Positions 20,694 to 29,170 are shown, counted from the first letter of the stretch. The stretch is 64,000 nucleotides of DNA from Pseudanabaena mucicola FACHB-723 (GCF_014696385.1 NZ_JACJQB010000005.1:1-64000), one strand, 5' to 3'. The notes: generated by a model from the sequence alone, not told the origin. Made by a program: numbers and translations.

Positions 20694-21677
20694 GTGAATA
20701 CCGTTGATTACCTTCGCATCAGCTTGATTGATCGCTGCAACTTTCGTTGTACCTACTGTATGCCCGAAGGATCGGAGGTCGAGTATATCCAAGCCCAAGA
20801 AAGCCTCACCAATACTGAATTAATTGCCCTTTTAAAAGAAGTTTTTATTCCCCTTGGCTTTAAAAAAATTCGACTGACAGGTGGTGAACCTCTACTACGG
20901 CGAGATCTGGTTAGTCTAGTCGATGCGATCGCAAATTTAGCAGGGGTAGAAGACCTTTCGATGACCACCAATGGTTTCTTGCTAAATGAGCTAGCCCAGC
21001 CCTTGTATGATGCAGGTTTACGCCGCATTAACATTAGCCTTGACTCCCTCGATCACAATGTATTTCGCCAGATTACAGGACGCGATACTTGGGAAAAGGT
21101 TTGGGCAGGAATACTCGCTGCCTATGAAGTGGGCTTTAATCCACTCAAGCTCAATGTGGTGGTCGTACCAGAGGTCAATGATCGCGAAATTTTAGACCTT
21201 GCCGCCCTCAGTATCGATCGTCATTGGCATGTGCGATTTATTGAGTTTATGCCGATTGGTAATGACAACCTATTCACGCATAAAAGGTGGGTAGACTCGG
21301 TAACATTGCGCCAACAAATTAGCGATCGCTATGGTTTAGAAACTGGAAATTGTAAAGGCAATGGGCCTGCTGATATCTTTCAAATTCCTAACGCCAAAGG
21401 GACTTTGGGGTTTATTAGCCAAATGTCAGAATGTTTTTGCGATCACTGTAATCGGATGCGGCTTTCGGCAGATGGGTTGTTGCGTCCCTGTTTGTTAAAT
21501 GAGTCGGGACAAATTGACCTCAAAAGCCTGTTGCGTCAGGGGAAAGACTTTGCCGAGTTGCGGGTGGCGGTTCGTGATTTGCTACAGCTCAAGGATGAAA
21601 TTAATTTTAAAGACCGCGATCGCGGTACGGGGGAGCAAAAAAGCTATTTCCGCACCATGTCTCAAATTGGTGGCTAA
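20694..21677 (+). CDS. moaA: GTP 3',8-cyclase (molybdopterin synthesis)
   Basis: 327 residues from a GTG start. Radical SAM enzyme that converts GTP to 3',8-cyclo-GTP, the first step of molybdenum cofactor synthesis. N-terminal cluster CNFRCTYC (about 15-22), SAM-binding LTGGEPLLR, and the second cluster [20 protein letters not shown] toward the C-terminus. The C-terminal Gly-Gly needed for activity is present (SQIGG). No other moa genes are nearby. Confidence 0.96.
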   Translation: MNTVDYLRISLIDRCNFRCTYCMPEGSEVEYIQAQESLTNTELIALLKEVFIPLGFKKIRLTGGEPLLRRDLVSLVDAIANLAGVEDLSMTTNGFLLNELAQPLYDAGLRRINISLDSLDHNVFRQITGRDTWEKVWAGILAAYEVGFNPLKLNVVVVPEVNDREILDLAALSIDRHWHVRFIEFMPIGNDNLFTHKRWVDSVTLRQQISDRYGLETGNCKGNGPADIFQIPNAKGTLGFISQMSECFCDHCNRMRLSADGLLRPCLLNESGQIDLKSLLRQGKDFAELRVAVRDLLQLKDEINFKDRDRGTGEQKSYFRTMSQIGG

Positions 21678-21702
21678 TTAAAAAATCTCGCGATGCGAGA
21701 TA

Positions 21703-21739
21703 AAAAAAGGAAAGCTCGCATTGCGAGCTTTCCTTTTTT
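21703..21739. terminator. Terminator of moaA
   Basis: Perfect 17-base stem AAAAAAGGAAAGCTCGC / GCGAGCTTTCCTTTTTT, loop ATT, 25 bases past the stop. Confidence 0.9.
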
Positions 21740-21759
21740 ATTTAGTTGTAGGATTACAA

Positions 21760-21900
21760 AATATCCCTTCGGCATCAGTAGCCACCATACCGTATGTGTA
21801 GCGGATAGCTTTAGGTCTACCAATTTGCGCTTACCCCTTTCGGAAGTAATTGCCCTTTCGGGGATACTAGACCCACACGGGGGGGAATAGGATGGGTCTG
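21760..21900. ncRNA. Possible structured RNA of unknown family
   Basis: This GC-richer stretch lies between the moaA terminator and the argZ leader and has no open frame. It contains AGACCCA (21869-21875) pairing with TGGGTCT (21893-21899), with a run of seven G in the loop. It also holds two CCCTTTCGG units, CCCC (21834-21837) able to pair with GGGG (21860-21863), and UUCG/GAAA-type turns depending on strand. Composition and density of short stems are unlike the AT-rich spacers around it. I could not match it to tmRNA, RNase P RNA, 6S, SRP RNA or a riboswitch. Strand undecided. Confidence 0.3.
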
Positions 21901-22006
21901 CTATTAATCTAGCTTACTTTAAATTGATTGGCAAGAGATTTAGTAATTTTTTTGTTAATTGACGCTCAAACCCTATAGCAACGCAAAATTTACTAAGGAG
22001 TATTTA

Positions 22007-22033
22007 GAGGTGTGCGGCTTTGCCGCGCACCTC
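22007..22033. repeat. GC-rich palindromic hairpin
   Basis: Stem GAGGTGTGCGGC / GCCGCGCACCTC with loop TTT (one G-T pair). The same GCGGC-TTT-GCCGC core occurs in the eno terminator at 8440-8468, pointing to a dispersed hairpin type. Confidence 0.5.
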
Positions 22034-22113
22034 TATTTCTTGGTTTAGGTCGATTTCTTCGGTGAGCAAAGAGTAAAAATATTAACGCTGTACCTATAGC
22101 TACTCAATGTCAA

Positions 22114-22266
22114 TTAGGGCTGAGGTAATTATCAAGAGACGATAACTTTTAAAAGAGGATTCACCCTAAAGCATTAGGTATGATTAAAGATCGGCAGCCT
22201 TGCAATTGTTTGGCAAGTTTTGGTGGCTGCCAGTGTGGATGTGCCAAATTTTGTGTTTTCCCCTAA
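22114..22266 (+). promoter_or_regulatory. Candidate structured leader of argZ
   Basis: Outer stem TTAGGG (22114-22119) / CCCTAA (22164-22169) encloses TTATC (22129-22133) / GATAA (22141-22145). A second hairpin GGCAGCC / GGCTGCC follows at about 22193-22232 inside a short Cys-rich reading frame. This arrangement just ahead of an arginine-degrading enzyme suggests leader-based control, but it fits no riboswitch consensus I know. Confidence 0.35.
22180..22266 (+). CDS. Candidate 28-residue Cys-rich small protein
   Basis: ATG at 22180, TAA at 22264-22266. The peptide has Cys at positions 8, 10, 17, 19, 21 and 25, in the pattern CxC-x6-CxCxC-x3-C, with a GG in the middle. Six Cys in 28 codons is far from random expectation for AT-rich spacer DNA. 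The stop codon ends 15 bases before the argZ ATG, and argZ lacks a clear ribosome-binding site, which would suit translational coupling. The ribosome-binding site of the small frame itself is poor, and an in-frame stop at 22150 limits extension. It could be a metal-binding peptide, a Cys-sensing attenuator, or chance. Confidence 0.45.
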   Translation: MIKDRQPCNCLASFGGCQCGCAKFCVFP

Positions 22267-22281
22267 TCATTTACTTTATTT

Positions 22282-24393
22282 ATGACTTCCCCACTGAATT
22301 ACTTGATGTGTGCGCCCGATCACTACGATGTGGACTACGTGATCAATCCTTGGATGGAGGGTAACGTTCATAAGTCTAGCCGCGATCGCGCTGTGGAACA
22401 ATGGCAGAAACTGTATGGAGTCCTCAAGGGTTTAGTCAATGTCGAGCTGGTCACCCCCGAAAAAGGCTGGCCAGACATGGTATTTACAGCAAACGCTGGT
22501 CTGGTATTGGGCGATAAAGCTGTACTCAGTCGTTTTTTGCATAAAGAGCGCCAAGGTGAAGAACCCTATTTCAAAGCATGGTTTGAGTCCAAGGGTTTTA
22601 CGGTATTTGAATTACCTAAGGATCTCCCCTTTGAAGGTGCTGGTGATGCCCTTTTCGATCGCAGCGGTGGTTGGCTATGGGCTGGCTATGGTTTTCGCTC
22701 TGAGCTAGATGCTCACCCCTATCTTGCCAAATGGCTTGATGTCGAAGTTCTTTCCCTGCGTTTAATCGACAATCGTTTTTACCACCTTGACACTTGCTTC
22801 TGTCCGTTAACAGGCGGCTATTTACTGTACTATCCACCCGCCTTTGATTCCTATTCCAATCGCCTGATTGAAATGCGTGTACCTGCGGACAAGAGAATTG
22901 CGATCGAAGAAGCAGATGCCGTCAATTTTGCGTGCAATGCGGTGAATGTCGATCGCAATGTGGTGATGAACAAAATCAGCGATCGCCTCAAGAAAAGGAT
23001 TACTGACGCTGGATTTAATGTCATTGAAACCCCGCTCACCGAGTTTCTCAAAGCTGGTGGAGCTGCCAAATGTTTAACTTTGAGAACTGTCGAAGTTTCT
23101 GTTACGGGAGAGCAAACTGCTGTTGAACCAAGCGTTGTCGAATCTCGCATTGTTGAGCTAACAGGGCATTTACTTGATTCTGGCATCATCAATCGCGCCC
23201 TCGATTTAGTCACCGATAATGGCGGCAGTTTCCAAGTTCTCGAATTTAATTTGGGTGAACAGCGTCAAAGCACATCCCTCGCCAGAATTCGCATCTCGGC
23301 TCCATCCCATGACCTCATGGAAACAATCATGGGTGAGTTGATCGAAATCGGCGCAGTATTACAGGATCGCGATACATGTGTCGCAAATCTTGAGCCTGTT
23401 GTCCAAGATGGGGTTGCACCCGATGATTTCTACGTCACCACCATTTATCCTACCGATGCCTGTGTTGATGGCGAATGGATCCGTTGTGCTAATCAACGGA
23501 TGGACGGTGCGATCGCCATTAGCCCCGATGGTAAAACTGCAACCTGCAAACTCTTACGTGACTTGGTTGTGGGTGAGCGCGTTGTGGTTGGTTATGACGG
23601 TGTACGGACAGTGCGTAAACCTGAAGCGAGAACCAATTCCCAAAAAGAAGAATTTTCCTTCATGGGTGCAGGTGTATCTAGCGAACGTCGGGTGGAACTC
23701 GTCGTGGAACAAATCGCATGGGAATTACGCCAAATTCGCGATCGCGGCGGCAAGTTAGTCGTTTCCTGTGGTCCCGTAGTTGTGCATACTGGTGGCGCTC
23801 CGCATCTAGCCTATTTGATTCGTGAGGGCTATGTGCAATCAATGCTGGGTGGCAATGCGATCGCAGTTCACGACATGGAACAGTCTTCTATGGGAACGTC
23901 CCTCGGTGTTGACCTCAAGCGAGGCATCAGTGTCAAAGGTGGGCATCGTCATCACCTGAAGGTAATTAATACTGTACGTCGCTATGGCAGTATTCATAAA
24001 GCCGTAGAAGCTGGTTTTGTGGATACTGGTGTGATGTACGAGTGTGTAAAAAATAATGTTCCCTTTGTGTTGGCGGGTTCAATCCGTGATGATGGCCCCT
24101 TGCCTGACACCGTGATGGATTTATTAGAAGCGCAACGCCTTTACAGTGAACAAATTCGTGGTGCAGACATGATCTTGATGTTGTCCTCAATGCTGCATTC
24201 GATCGGCGTGGGTAATATGACTCCCGCAGGCGTGAAGATGGTTTGTGTGGATATCAACCCTGCGGTGGTAACGAAACTATCCGATCGCGGTTCCGTGGAG
24301 TCTGTGGGTGTGGTCACCGATGTGGGACTATTCCTGAGCTTACTCGTTCAACAGTTAAAGAAGCTCGATAGCCCTGTGGCTGTTGCTGTGTAG
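22282..24393 (+). CDS. argZ: Arginine dihydrolase (ArgZ/AgrE type) with LOR/SDH domain
   Basis: 703 residues. Residues 1-275 are the guanidine-modifying domain that turns arginine into ornithine, CO2 and two ammonia. The residues reported as catalytic in ArgZ are in place: N22, N71, E118, H168 and C264. The C-terminal part (about 280-700) is the LOR/SDH-type domain. In Anabaena AgrE this region gives proline from ornithine; whether it does so here cannot be read from sequence. It starts the cyanobacterial ornithine-ammonia cycle and mobilises cyanophycin nitrogen. Preceded by a structured leader and a Cys-rich small frame; followed by a very strong terminator. Confidence 0.93.
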   Translation: MTSPLNYLMCAPDHYDVDYVINPWMEGNVHKSSRDRAVEQWQKLYGVLKGLVNVELVTPEKGWPDMVFTANAGLVLGDKAVLSRFLHKERQGEEPYFKAWFESKGFTVFELPKDLPFEGAGDALFDRSGGWLWAGYGFRSELDAHPYLAKWLDVEVLSLRLIDNRFYHLDTCFCPLTGGYLLYYPPAFDSYSNRLIEMRVPADKRIAIEEADAVNFACNAVNVDRNVVMNKISDRLKKRITDAGFNVIETPLTEFLKAGGAAKCLTLRTVEVSVTGEQTAVEPSVVESRIVELTGHLLDSGIINRALDLVTDNGGSFQVLEFNLGEQRQSTSLARIRISAPSHDLMETIMGELIEIGAVLQDRDTCVANLEPVVQDGVAPDDFYVTTIYPTDACVDGEWIRCANQRMDGAIAISPDGKTATCKLLRDLVVGERVVVGYDGVRTVRKPEARTNSQKEEFSFMGAGVSSERRVELVVEQIAWELRQIRDRGGKLVVSCGPVVVHTGGAPHLAYLIREGYVQSMLGGNAIAVHDMEQSSMGTSLGVDLKRGISVKGGHRHHLKVINTVRRYGSIHKAVEAGFVDTGVMYECVKNNVPFVLAGSIRDDGPLPDTVMDLLEAQRLYSEQIRGADMILMLSSMLHSIGVGNMTPAGVKMVCVDINPAVVTKLSDRGSVESVGVVTDVGLFLSLLVQQLKKLDSPVAVAV

Positions 24394-24412
24394 TTGTCTA
24401 AAAAAGTTGGAA

Positions 24413-24469
24413 AAGGCTTGGACTCCGCTCAGTCAGCGTATATAGTTGACTGAGCGGAGTCCAAGCCTT
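24413..24469. terminator. Strong terminator of argZ
   Basis: Two perfect 23-base arms (24413-24435 and 24447-24469) with an 11-base loop, followed by a T-run. It lies in the convergent gap between argZ and the PEP-CTERM-like gene. Confidence 0.85.
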
Positions 24470-24541
24470 GTTTTTTATTTTGACTGATTTTTAGAGTCGC
24501 TCTTAAGGTATTTAAAATCCAGAGATCTGAATCGCACCCAA

Positions 24542-25498
24542 TCAGGCAACTAACTTTAGCTTAGCTAATTTCTTTTGCTTCAATTTGCGCTTTAGAACCG
24601 AACCTGTAGCGAAAGCACCAAAGGCTAATGTTCCTAGAACAGAGGATGGTACGGGAACTGATTTACTATGCTCAGAGGGAATGTACAAGGCTCCATTCTC
24701 TGATTGAAAACTCAAACTGTTTAGCCATGCTGAATCGCCATCAATTGGAACCCATCCAGTTTCAGAATTTGGGTCAAAAGTAAAATCAGAGGTTGAAAAA
24801 TAAATTCCTTCTAGACCAGCGACTCTACCATTTACAATGGTGACTCCAATTGTGTCAAGAGTTTGACCTACAGACCAATTTCCATTTAAGAAGCCATTAG
24901 GATTTTTAGAAATATAAAGACCTAAGTTTACAGCGGTGTAGATAGTCAAGTCAGCAGGTGGGTCAAGAGGAGCTACATCTGGAATTCGCCAAGCTTTATC
25001 AGGTAGTTCACTCAGAGGTCTAAATTGCCAAGGACTCTCCTGAATAATATTACCACCATAAACTGTAGTAGATCCTCCTTGTCCTTCTTTCCCATTGCCT
25101 ATACGAATAGTTTGTGTCCAATCAGTAATTGATTTATCCTTGGGTATAGTAAATGTATATCTCTTACTATTTAGAGGATCTTCATTCGAGTCATAAAAAA
25201 CTTCGTATTCAGGATGAGGAATAGATTTCTTAGTGACTGGATCAAATTCACCTTTTGTCCAGTTAAATCTTATAGCGGTTGGAACAACTTCTCCACTAAC
25301 AAGTTCTTTTGAGGCTGGTGGAACTATATCAACTATTGGCTCTTGATTGTTGTCTGGATTATTGCCCCATGTCACATTGCCATTAGTGTTGTTGTATGTC
25401 GTTAGAGCTAAACTTGGACTACTTGGCAGAAACAAAAAAATTGAAAAGATCAGAAGAGAAGACAAATTAATTACTTTGCCTCGGGAGTTTTTATTCAT
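24542..25498 (-). CDS. Secreted protein with PEP-CTERM-like sorting tail
   Basis: 318 residues from the ATG at 25498, which places a normal signal peptide (SLLIFSIFLFLPSSPSLA) at the N-terminus; an upstream in-frame start at 25534 would put 12 extra residues before it. The C-terminus reads VPVPSS, a hydrophobic helix GTLAFGAFATG, then a Lys/Arg-rich tail: the PEP-CTERM layout, with V where the usual motif has E. The 240-residue middle is unrecognised, rich in Asn, Pro and Thr, and likely extracellular. Probably processed by exosortase. Confidence 0.75.
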   Translation of the reverse strand: MNKNSRGKVINLSSLLIFSIFLFLPSSPSLALTTYNNTNGNVTWGNNPDNNQEPIVDIVPPASKELVSGEVVPTAIRFNWTKGEFDPVTKKSIPHPEYEVFYDSNEDPLNSKRYTFTIPKDKSITDWTQTIRIGNGKEGQGGSTTVYGGNIIQESPWQFRPLSELPDKAWRIPDVAPLDPPADLTIYTAVNLGLYISKNPNGFLNGNWSVGQTLDTIGVTIVNGRVAGLEGIYFSTSDFTFDPNSETGWVPIDGDSAWLNSLSFQSENGALYIPSEHSKSVPVPSSVLGTLAFGAFATGSVLKRKLKQKKLAKLKLVA

Positions 25499-25702
25499 CG
25501 TTATTTTGCACAATTGACAATGGTATAAACTCATTTCATTTATACATTTTTTATCTCGTTACGGAAGTGGGAAAAGTGCCATTATCAAGGCATTCCTGCT
25601 ATAAAACATGAAAAACAATGTGTTGTACAACTAAGAAACTGCAAAAAAACGCACAGCCAAGAGTTTTAGGAAATAGAACTAACGGAAGTAGCAGCGAGAA
25701 TT

Positions 25703-25855
25703 ATGTTTTCTATAAGTATCTGGGCGCAATTAAAAAACAAAGGGTTTGAGCCAACCTTAAGCAATAGTGAAGTGATGACGATGGAAATCGTTGCCGCATC
25801 TCGCTTATTAAATCAAACCAAGGGCAGCCAATTGAGCTTGAGCTTTTTGAAGTGA
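25703..25855 (+). pseudogene. Transposase N-terminal remnant
   Basis: A 50-codon frame starting MFSISIWAQL contains LSNSEVMTMEIV, which resembles the conserved N-terminal LSDSEVITxEIV segment of cyanobacterial IS982/IS4-like transposases. Open reading continues upstream of the ATG in the same frame (IELTEVAARI). Similarity stops at about 25795, where the 3' end of pabB begins, and no catalytic DDE part is present. I read it as a truncated insertion sequence left beside pabB. The family assignment is tentative. Confidence 0.5.
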
Positions 25856-27193
25856 TTCGCGCCATTCGCGATCGCAAATACTATCAGCAACGATACCTGC
25901 GCCCACCTGCCCCCAAATGTGGCCATCGGCTTTCAATAAAGTCCGAATCAAAATATTCAAATCCATATTGCCTCGTCGGTCGATATAACCGCAAGAGCCA
26001 TAGAAAAGACTACGCCTTTGTGGTTCTAGACTTTCCACAATTTCCATACAACGAACCTTAGGGCAACCCGTAATCGTCCCCCCCGGAAAAGTTGCCCGAA
26101 TTAAATCAACGAAATTGCGATCGCAACGTAATGTACCAACGACATTACTAACTAGGTGCATCACATGGCTATAGCGCTCAATGGTGAGCAGTTCATCAAC
26201 GGTGACCGTTCCCCAGTCACAAACACGTCCCAAATCATTCCGCTCCAAATCGACCAGCATAATATGTTCCGCCTGTTCCTTGGTGCAGGCTAGTAACTCC
26301 TTCTCAAAAGCCAAATCTTGCTGATCGGTTTTGCCGCGTGGTCTTGTACCCGCGATCGGGCGTGTCTCTGCATGGCGATTACGGAGGCTAACCAGTCGCT
26401 CAGGGGAAACACTTATCACTTCTCCCCAATCGGTGCGCCAATAACTGGCAAAGGGAGAAGGATTAATCTTTTGTAAATGTCGGTATAGTTGCCATCCGTC
26501 CGCTTGCCAAGGATGACCAAAACGCATCGAGAGATTAGCTTGAAAGATATCCCCTGCATAGATATGCTGTTTTGCAGTTTCCACCATTTCCTCATAGCCT
26601 TGCTGCGATGGCGAGTAGGTGGTTTGGGAATGATCAGCAGAATCTACGGAGAACTTTAGAGGAGTAGCATCCTTTTGGGATTTTGAATGCTTTAGATAGT
26701 CAGTTAAGCTTTCGTTCAATTCAGTCAGCTCATGGTGATCGCTAGCCGCAAGCCAAACATCCTGCGTCTGATGATCGATGATCGCAAAACTAGATGGCTC
26801 ATACCAAAAGGCAACAGGAAAGGGCAGAGTGTCAGGCTTGGTATAGGGCAAATGCTCAATTTCCCAAGCAAGGTCATAGCCTAGCCATCCCAAATATCCG
26901 CCTGTAAAGGGTAAATGATCGGGTAAAGCTGGTTGAGCATGATGAGATGCTTGCATTTGCGATCGCAAATTTTCTAAACATGGCAAAATCTCTCCCAATG
27001 GCGGAGTCCAGATCTGGCGTGGCTTTCCTGCGGCGATGGAATAGCGAGCTAGTTTAGATGGGACTGTGGCAGGGCTTTCGAGCAAAACCGTAACAGGTTC
27101 ATCAATGTAGAGAGCTTCCCACAGGTCTGCACCTGTCAAAGAGGGAGTCGAGTCGGAAGAGAGGGAGCGCTGAAGCCACAACCAATCGGTCAT
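25808..27193 (-). CDS. pabB: Aminodeoxychorismate synthase component I
   Basis: 461 residues from the ATG at 27193 (MTDWLWLQRSL); an upstream ATG at 27244 adds 17 residues of doubtful value. Chorismate-binding enzyme that, with a glutamine amidotransferase, makes 4-amino-4-deoxychorismate for folate. Signatures are RPIAGTRPRG (about 275-284), HIMLVDLERNDLGRVC, ATFPGGTITGCPKVRCMEIV, and FYGSCGYID. Anthranilate synthase TrpE is the close alternative. The length and the lack of a nearby trpG favour PabB. The 3' end abuts a transposase remnant. Confidence 0.85.
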   Translation of the reverse strand: MTDWLWLQRSLSSDSTPSLTGADLWEALYIDEPVTVLLESPATVPSKLARYSIAAGKPRQIWTPPLGEILPCLENLRSQMQASHHAQPALPDHLPFTGGYLGWLGYDLAWEIEHLPYTKPDTLPFPVAFWYEPSSFAIIDHQTQDVWLAASDHHELTELNESLTDYLKHSKSQKDATPLKFSVDSADHSQTTYSPSQQGYEEMVETAKQHIYAGDIFQANLSMRFGHPWQADGWQLYRHLQKINPSPFASYWRTDWGEVISVSPERLVSLRNRHAETRPIAGTRPRGKTDQQDLAFEKELLACTKEQAEHIMLVDLERNDLGRVCDWGTVTVDELLTIERYSHVMHLVSNVVGTLRCDRNFVDLIRATFPGGTITGCPKVRCMEIVESLEPQRRSLFYGSCGYIDRRGNMDLNILIRTLLKADGHIWGQVGAGIVADSICDREWRESLQKAQAQLAALGLI

Positions 27194-27291
27194 AGAGAGA
27201 TTTGATAAATTTGCAATGATGTTAATTAAAGCATTAACCCCCAAGCATAAAACCTAAAAACTTGTGCTGTGGGCTATGCGGATAGCACAAG

Positions 27292-28119
27292 CTAAGCTAG
27301 CCCAAACCAGCCCAGATAGGTCGTAAGGATAGTTTTACCAAAAAATAGAGATATAGCTGCGCCAAAGGCTAAAAATGGACCAAAAGGGATCGGTTGCTGA
27401 CGATCGGAGTTTTTAAACAGGATGGTAATTAGCCCAACTACAGTACCAACTGCCGCCGCAATCAGCATGGTGAGCAGTACATTTTCCCAACCGAGCCACA
27501 TTCCAATCATCGCCGCGAGTTTGGGATCACCGCCACCCATGGCTTCCTTTTGGAGAAAAAACCGTCCTGCAATTCGCATGATATCCAGTAGCCATATGCC
27601 CAATACGGCTCCGCCAATCCCAAATAGTAGCAATTTGGGCAAAGCACTGCGATCGCTATGAGTGATAGTCGCGAGACTAATTTGATAAATAATTCCCAAT
27701 ACTAATCCTGATTGGGTCAAGGAATTAGGTAAAGTCATCGTGTCGCAGTCAATTAAGGCAAGCACCAATAACCAACTGAGAAATGCGGCATAAAAGCAAA
27801 GAATTAAAACTGGTGTTGAAGTTCCAAAGCAAGCTGCTAAACCCCAAAACAAAAATGCCGTCATTGCCTCGATCGCAGGATAGCGCCATGAGATCGGTGT
27901 ATGGCAATAACGGCATTTACCCTTAATTAGAAACCAGCCAATGATCGGAATGTTGTCGCGGGGAGCAAGCTGACGCAAGCAATGCGGACAACGCGAAGGT
28001 GGATAGAGAATTGATAGTCCCGCAGGCACTCGATAAACGACCACATTTAAGAAGCTACCAATACAGGCTCCAATTGCGATCGCAAAGCATTGTAAAAACA
28101 GAGATTCAATAAATAGCAA
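27292..28119 (-). CDS. pilD: Type IV prepilin peptidase / N-methyltransferase
   Basis: 275 residues, A24 family, about eight membrane segments. Cleaves and N-methylates type IV prepilins at the inner membrane. The cytoplasmic zinc loop is intact (CPHC ... CRYC at about residues 44-74). The two catalytic Asp are in LIDCDTMTLPNSLT and in the C-terminal GGGDPKLAAMIG. pabB follows 98 bases downstream on the same strand; no pilus genes are nearby. Confidence 0.95.
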   Translation of the reverse strand: MLFIESLFLQCFAIAIGACIGSFLNVVVYRVPAGLSILYPPSRCPHCLRQLAPRDNIPIIGWFLIKGKCRYCHTPISWRYPAIEAMTAFLFWGLAACFGTSTPVLILCFYAAFLSWLLVLALIDCDTMTLPNSLTQSGLVLGIIYQISLATITHSDRSALPKLLLFGIGGAVLGIWLLDIMRIAGRFFLQKEAMGGGDPKLAAMIGMWLGWENVLLTMLIAAAVGTVVGLITILFKNSDRQQPIPFGPFLAFGAAISLFFGKTILTTYLGWFGLA

Positions 28120-28153
28120 AAGATTAAAGAGATTTTACTCAGTTGGCAATTGC

Positions 28154-28552
28154 TTAATATGGTAAACAAATTGTGCGAGTTATCGAACAATCATCACCAC
28201 CAAAATCACTACATACTTCATTGGCAATGCTCTCAGCTCTGTATTCTTCAACTGCCCATCCTGTTCCCGCTGCACCATTACTCGCCTCCGAGAGAGACAT
28301 ACAGGCATTTCTTGTCCAAATCAAAACTTCGCAATCTCCTGCACCAGAAATACTTTCACATTCGTTCAAAGCCCGATTTTCGGCAGCCGCACGAGTCCGA
28401 TAATTCCAAGAATAACCTTTATCTTGAGTCGATGGCGATCGCGAAATCGCACCATAACTAACCTGAGCAACTGCTTCTATTGCCCCCACCGAAACAGTTG
28501 GCACGATTACAGCAGCAGCGATCATCAATGAATTCCAGAAACTTTTAGCCAT
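28154..28552 (-). CDS. Secreted DUF4189 protein, copy 1
   Basis: 132 residues: signal peptide (NSLMIAAAVIVPTVSVGAIEAVAQ) then one DUF4189 domain with YGAISRSPSTQDKGYSW, an Ala-rich helix, and six Cys (NECES, GDCEV, RNACM, EVCSD, DDCSI, TICLP) that probably form three disulfides outside the cytoplasm. Family function is unknown. It is followed upstream by a clear paralogue at 28769-29170 on the same strand. Confidence 0.8.
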   Translation of the reverse strand: MAKSFWNSLMIAAAVIVPTVSVGAIEAVAQVSYGAISRSPSTQDKGYSWNYRTRAAAENRALNECESISGAGDCEVLIWTRNACMSLSEASNGAAGTGWAVEEYRAESIANEVCSDFGGDDCSITRTICLPY

Positions 28553-28704
28553 AATTAACCTACCCTTTCTTTACTGATTCTTCGTTACAGCCTTGTAGTG
28601 GTTATCTTACCCTGCGACCCAAAGCTTAATAAACTCTGTTTGCATATCGTAAAACTAAACATATAGACTGTGCCGCTCGCTAAGCGAGAATCGGACATAA
28701 GGCC

Positions 28705-28747
28705 CAAGAAGTGAGTTGCGGCACTTCTCGCCGCAACTCACTTCTTG
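28705..28747. terminator. Hairpin between the two DUF4189 genes
   Basis: Perfect 18-base stem CAAGAAGTGAGTTGCGGC / GCCGCAACTCACTTCTTG with a 7-base loop, just past the stop of copy 2. No T-run follows on the minus strand. Confidence 0.6.
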
Positions 28748-28768
28748 AGTTTTGGATAGAGCAATAGA

Positions 28769-29170
28769 TCACTTGTAATAGGGCAAGCAAATAGTGCGCG
28801 TTGTCGAACAGCCTCTGCCACCAAAGTCACGACAAACTTCGTCAGCAATGATTTCTGCTTCATATTCATCGGCTGACCAGCCAGTTCCTGCTGCGCCATT
28901 AGTAGCTTCAGAGATTGACATACAGGCATTCCTTGCCCAAATCAAGACTTCACAATCTCCCGCACCAGAGATACTTTCACATTCGCTTAAAGCTCGATAT
29001 TCTGCCGCAAGGCGATGACGAAAATTCCAAGAGTAACCCTTGTCTTCAGTTGTTGGCGATCTGGCGATCGCACCAAAGCTTTGGGCTGTCGCTTGCAATG
29101 CTCCGACGGAGACAGTCGGGATGATCACAGCCGCAGCAATAATCACAGATTTCCAAAAGTTCTTAGGCAT
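28769..29170 (-). CDS. Secreted DUF4189 protein, copy 2
   Basis: 133 residues from the ATG at 29170, which has AAGGAGG ten bases before it. Signal peptide (FWKSVIIAAAVIIPTVSVGALQATAQ) and the same domain and Cys pattern as copy 1, with blocks such as ECESISGAGDCEVLIW and GAAGTGW kept. The two genes are a tandem duplication, with 216 bases between them. C-terminus ends LPYYK rather than LPY. Confidence 0.8.
   Translation of the reverse strand: MPKNFWKSVIIAAAVIIPTVSVGALQATAQSFGAIARSPTTEDKGYSWNFRHRLAAEYRALSECESISGAGDCEVLIWARNACMSISEATNGAAGTGWSADEYEAEIIADEVCRDFGGRGCSTTRTICLPYYK

Noticed and set aside
21760-21900. Identity as tmRNA, RNase P RNA, 6S, SRP RNA or cobalamin riboswitch
   Set aside because: None of the conserved blocks of these RNAs could be found on either strand, so only a generic structured-RNA call was made.
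22129-22145. TTATCAAGAG resembling the start of a SAM-I riboswitch
   Set aside because: The following bases do not carry the other conserved SAM-I blocks; they simply form a small TTATC/GATAA hairpin. argZ is also not a methionine-pathway gene.
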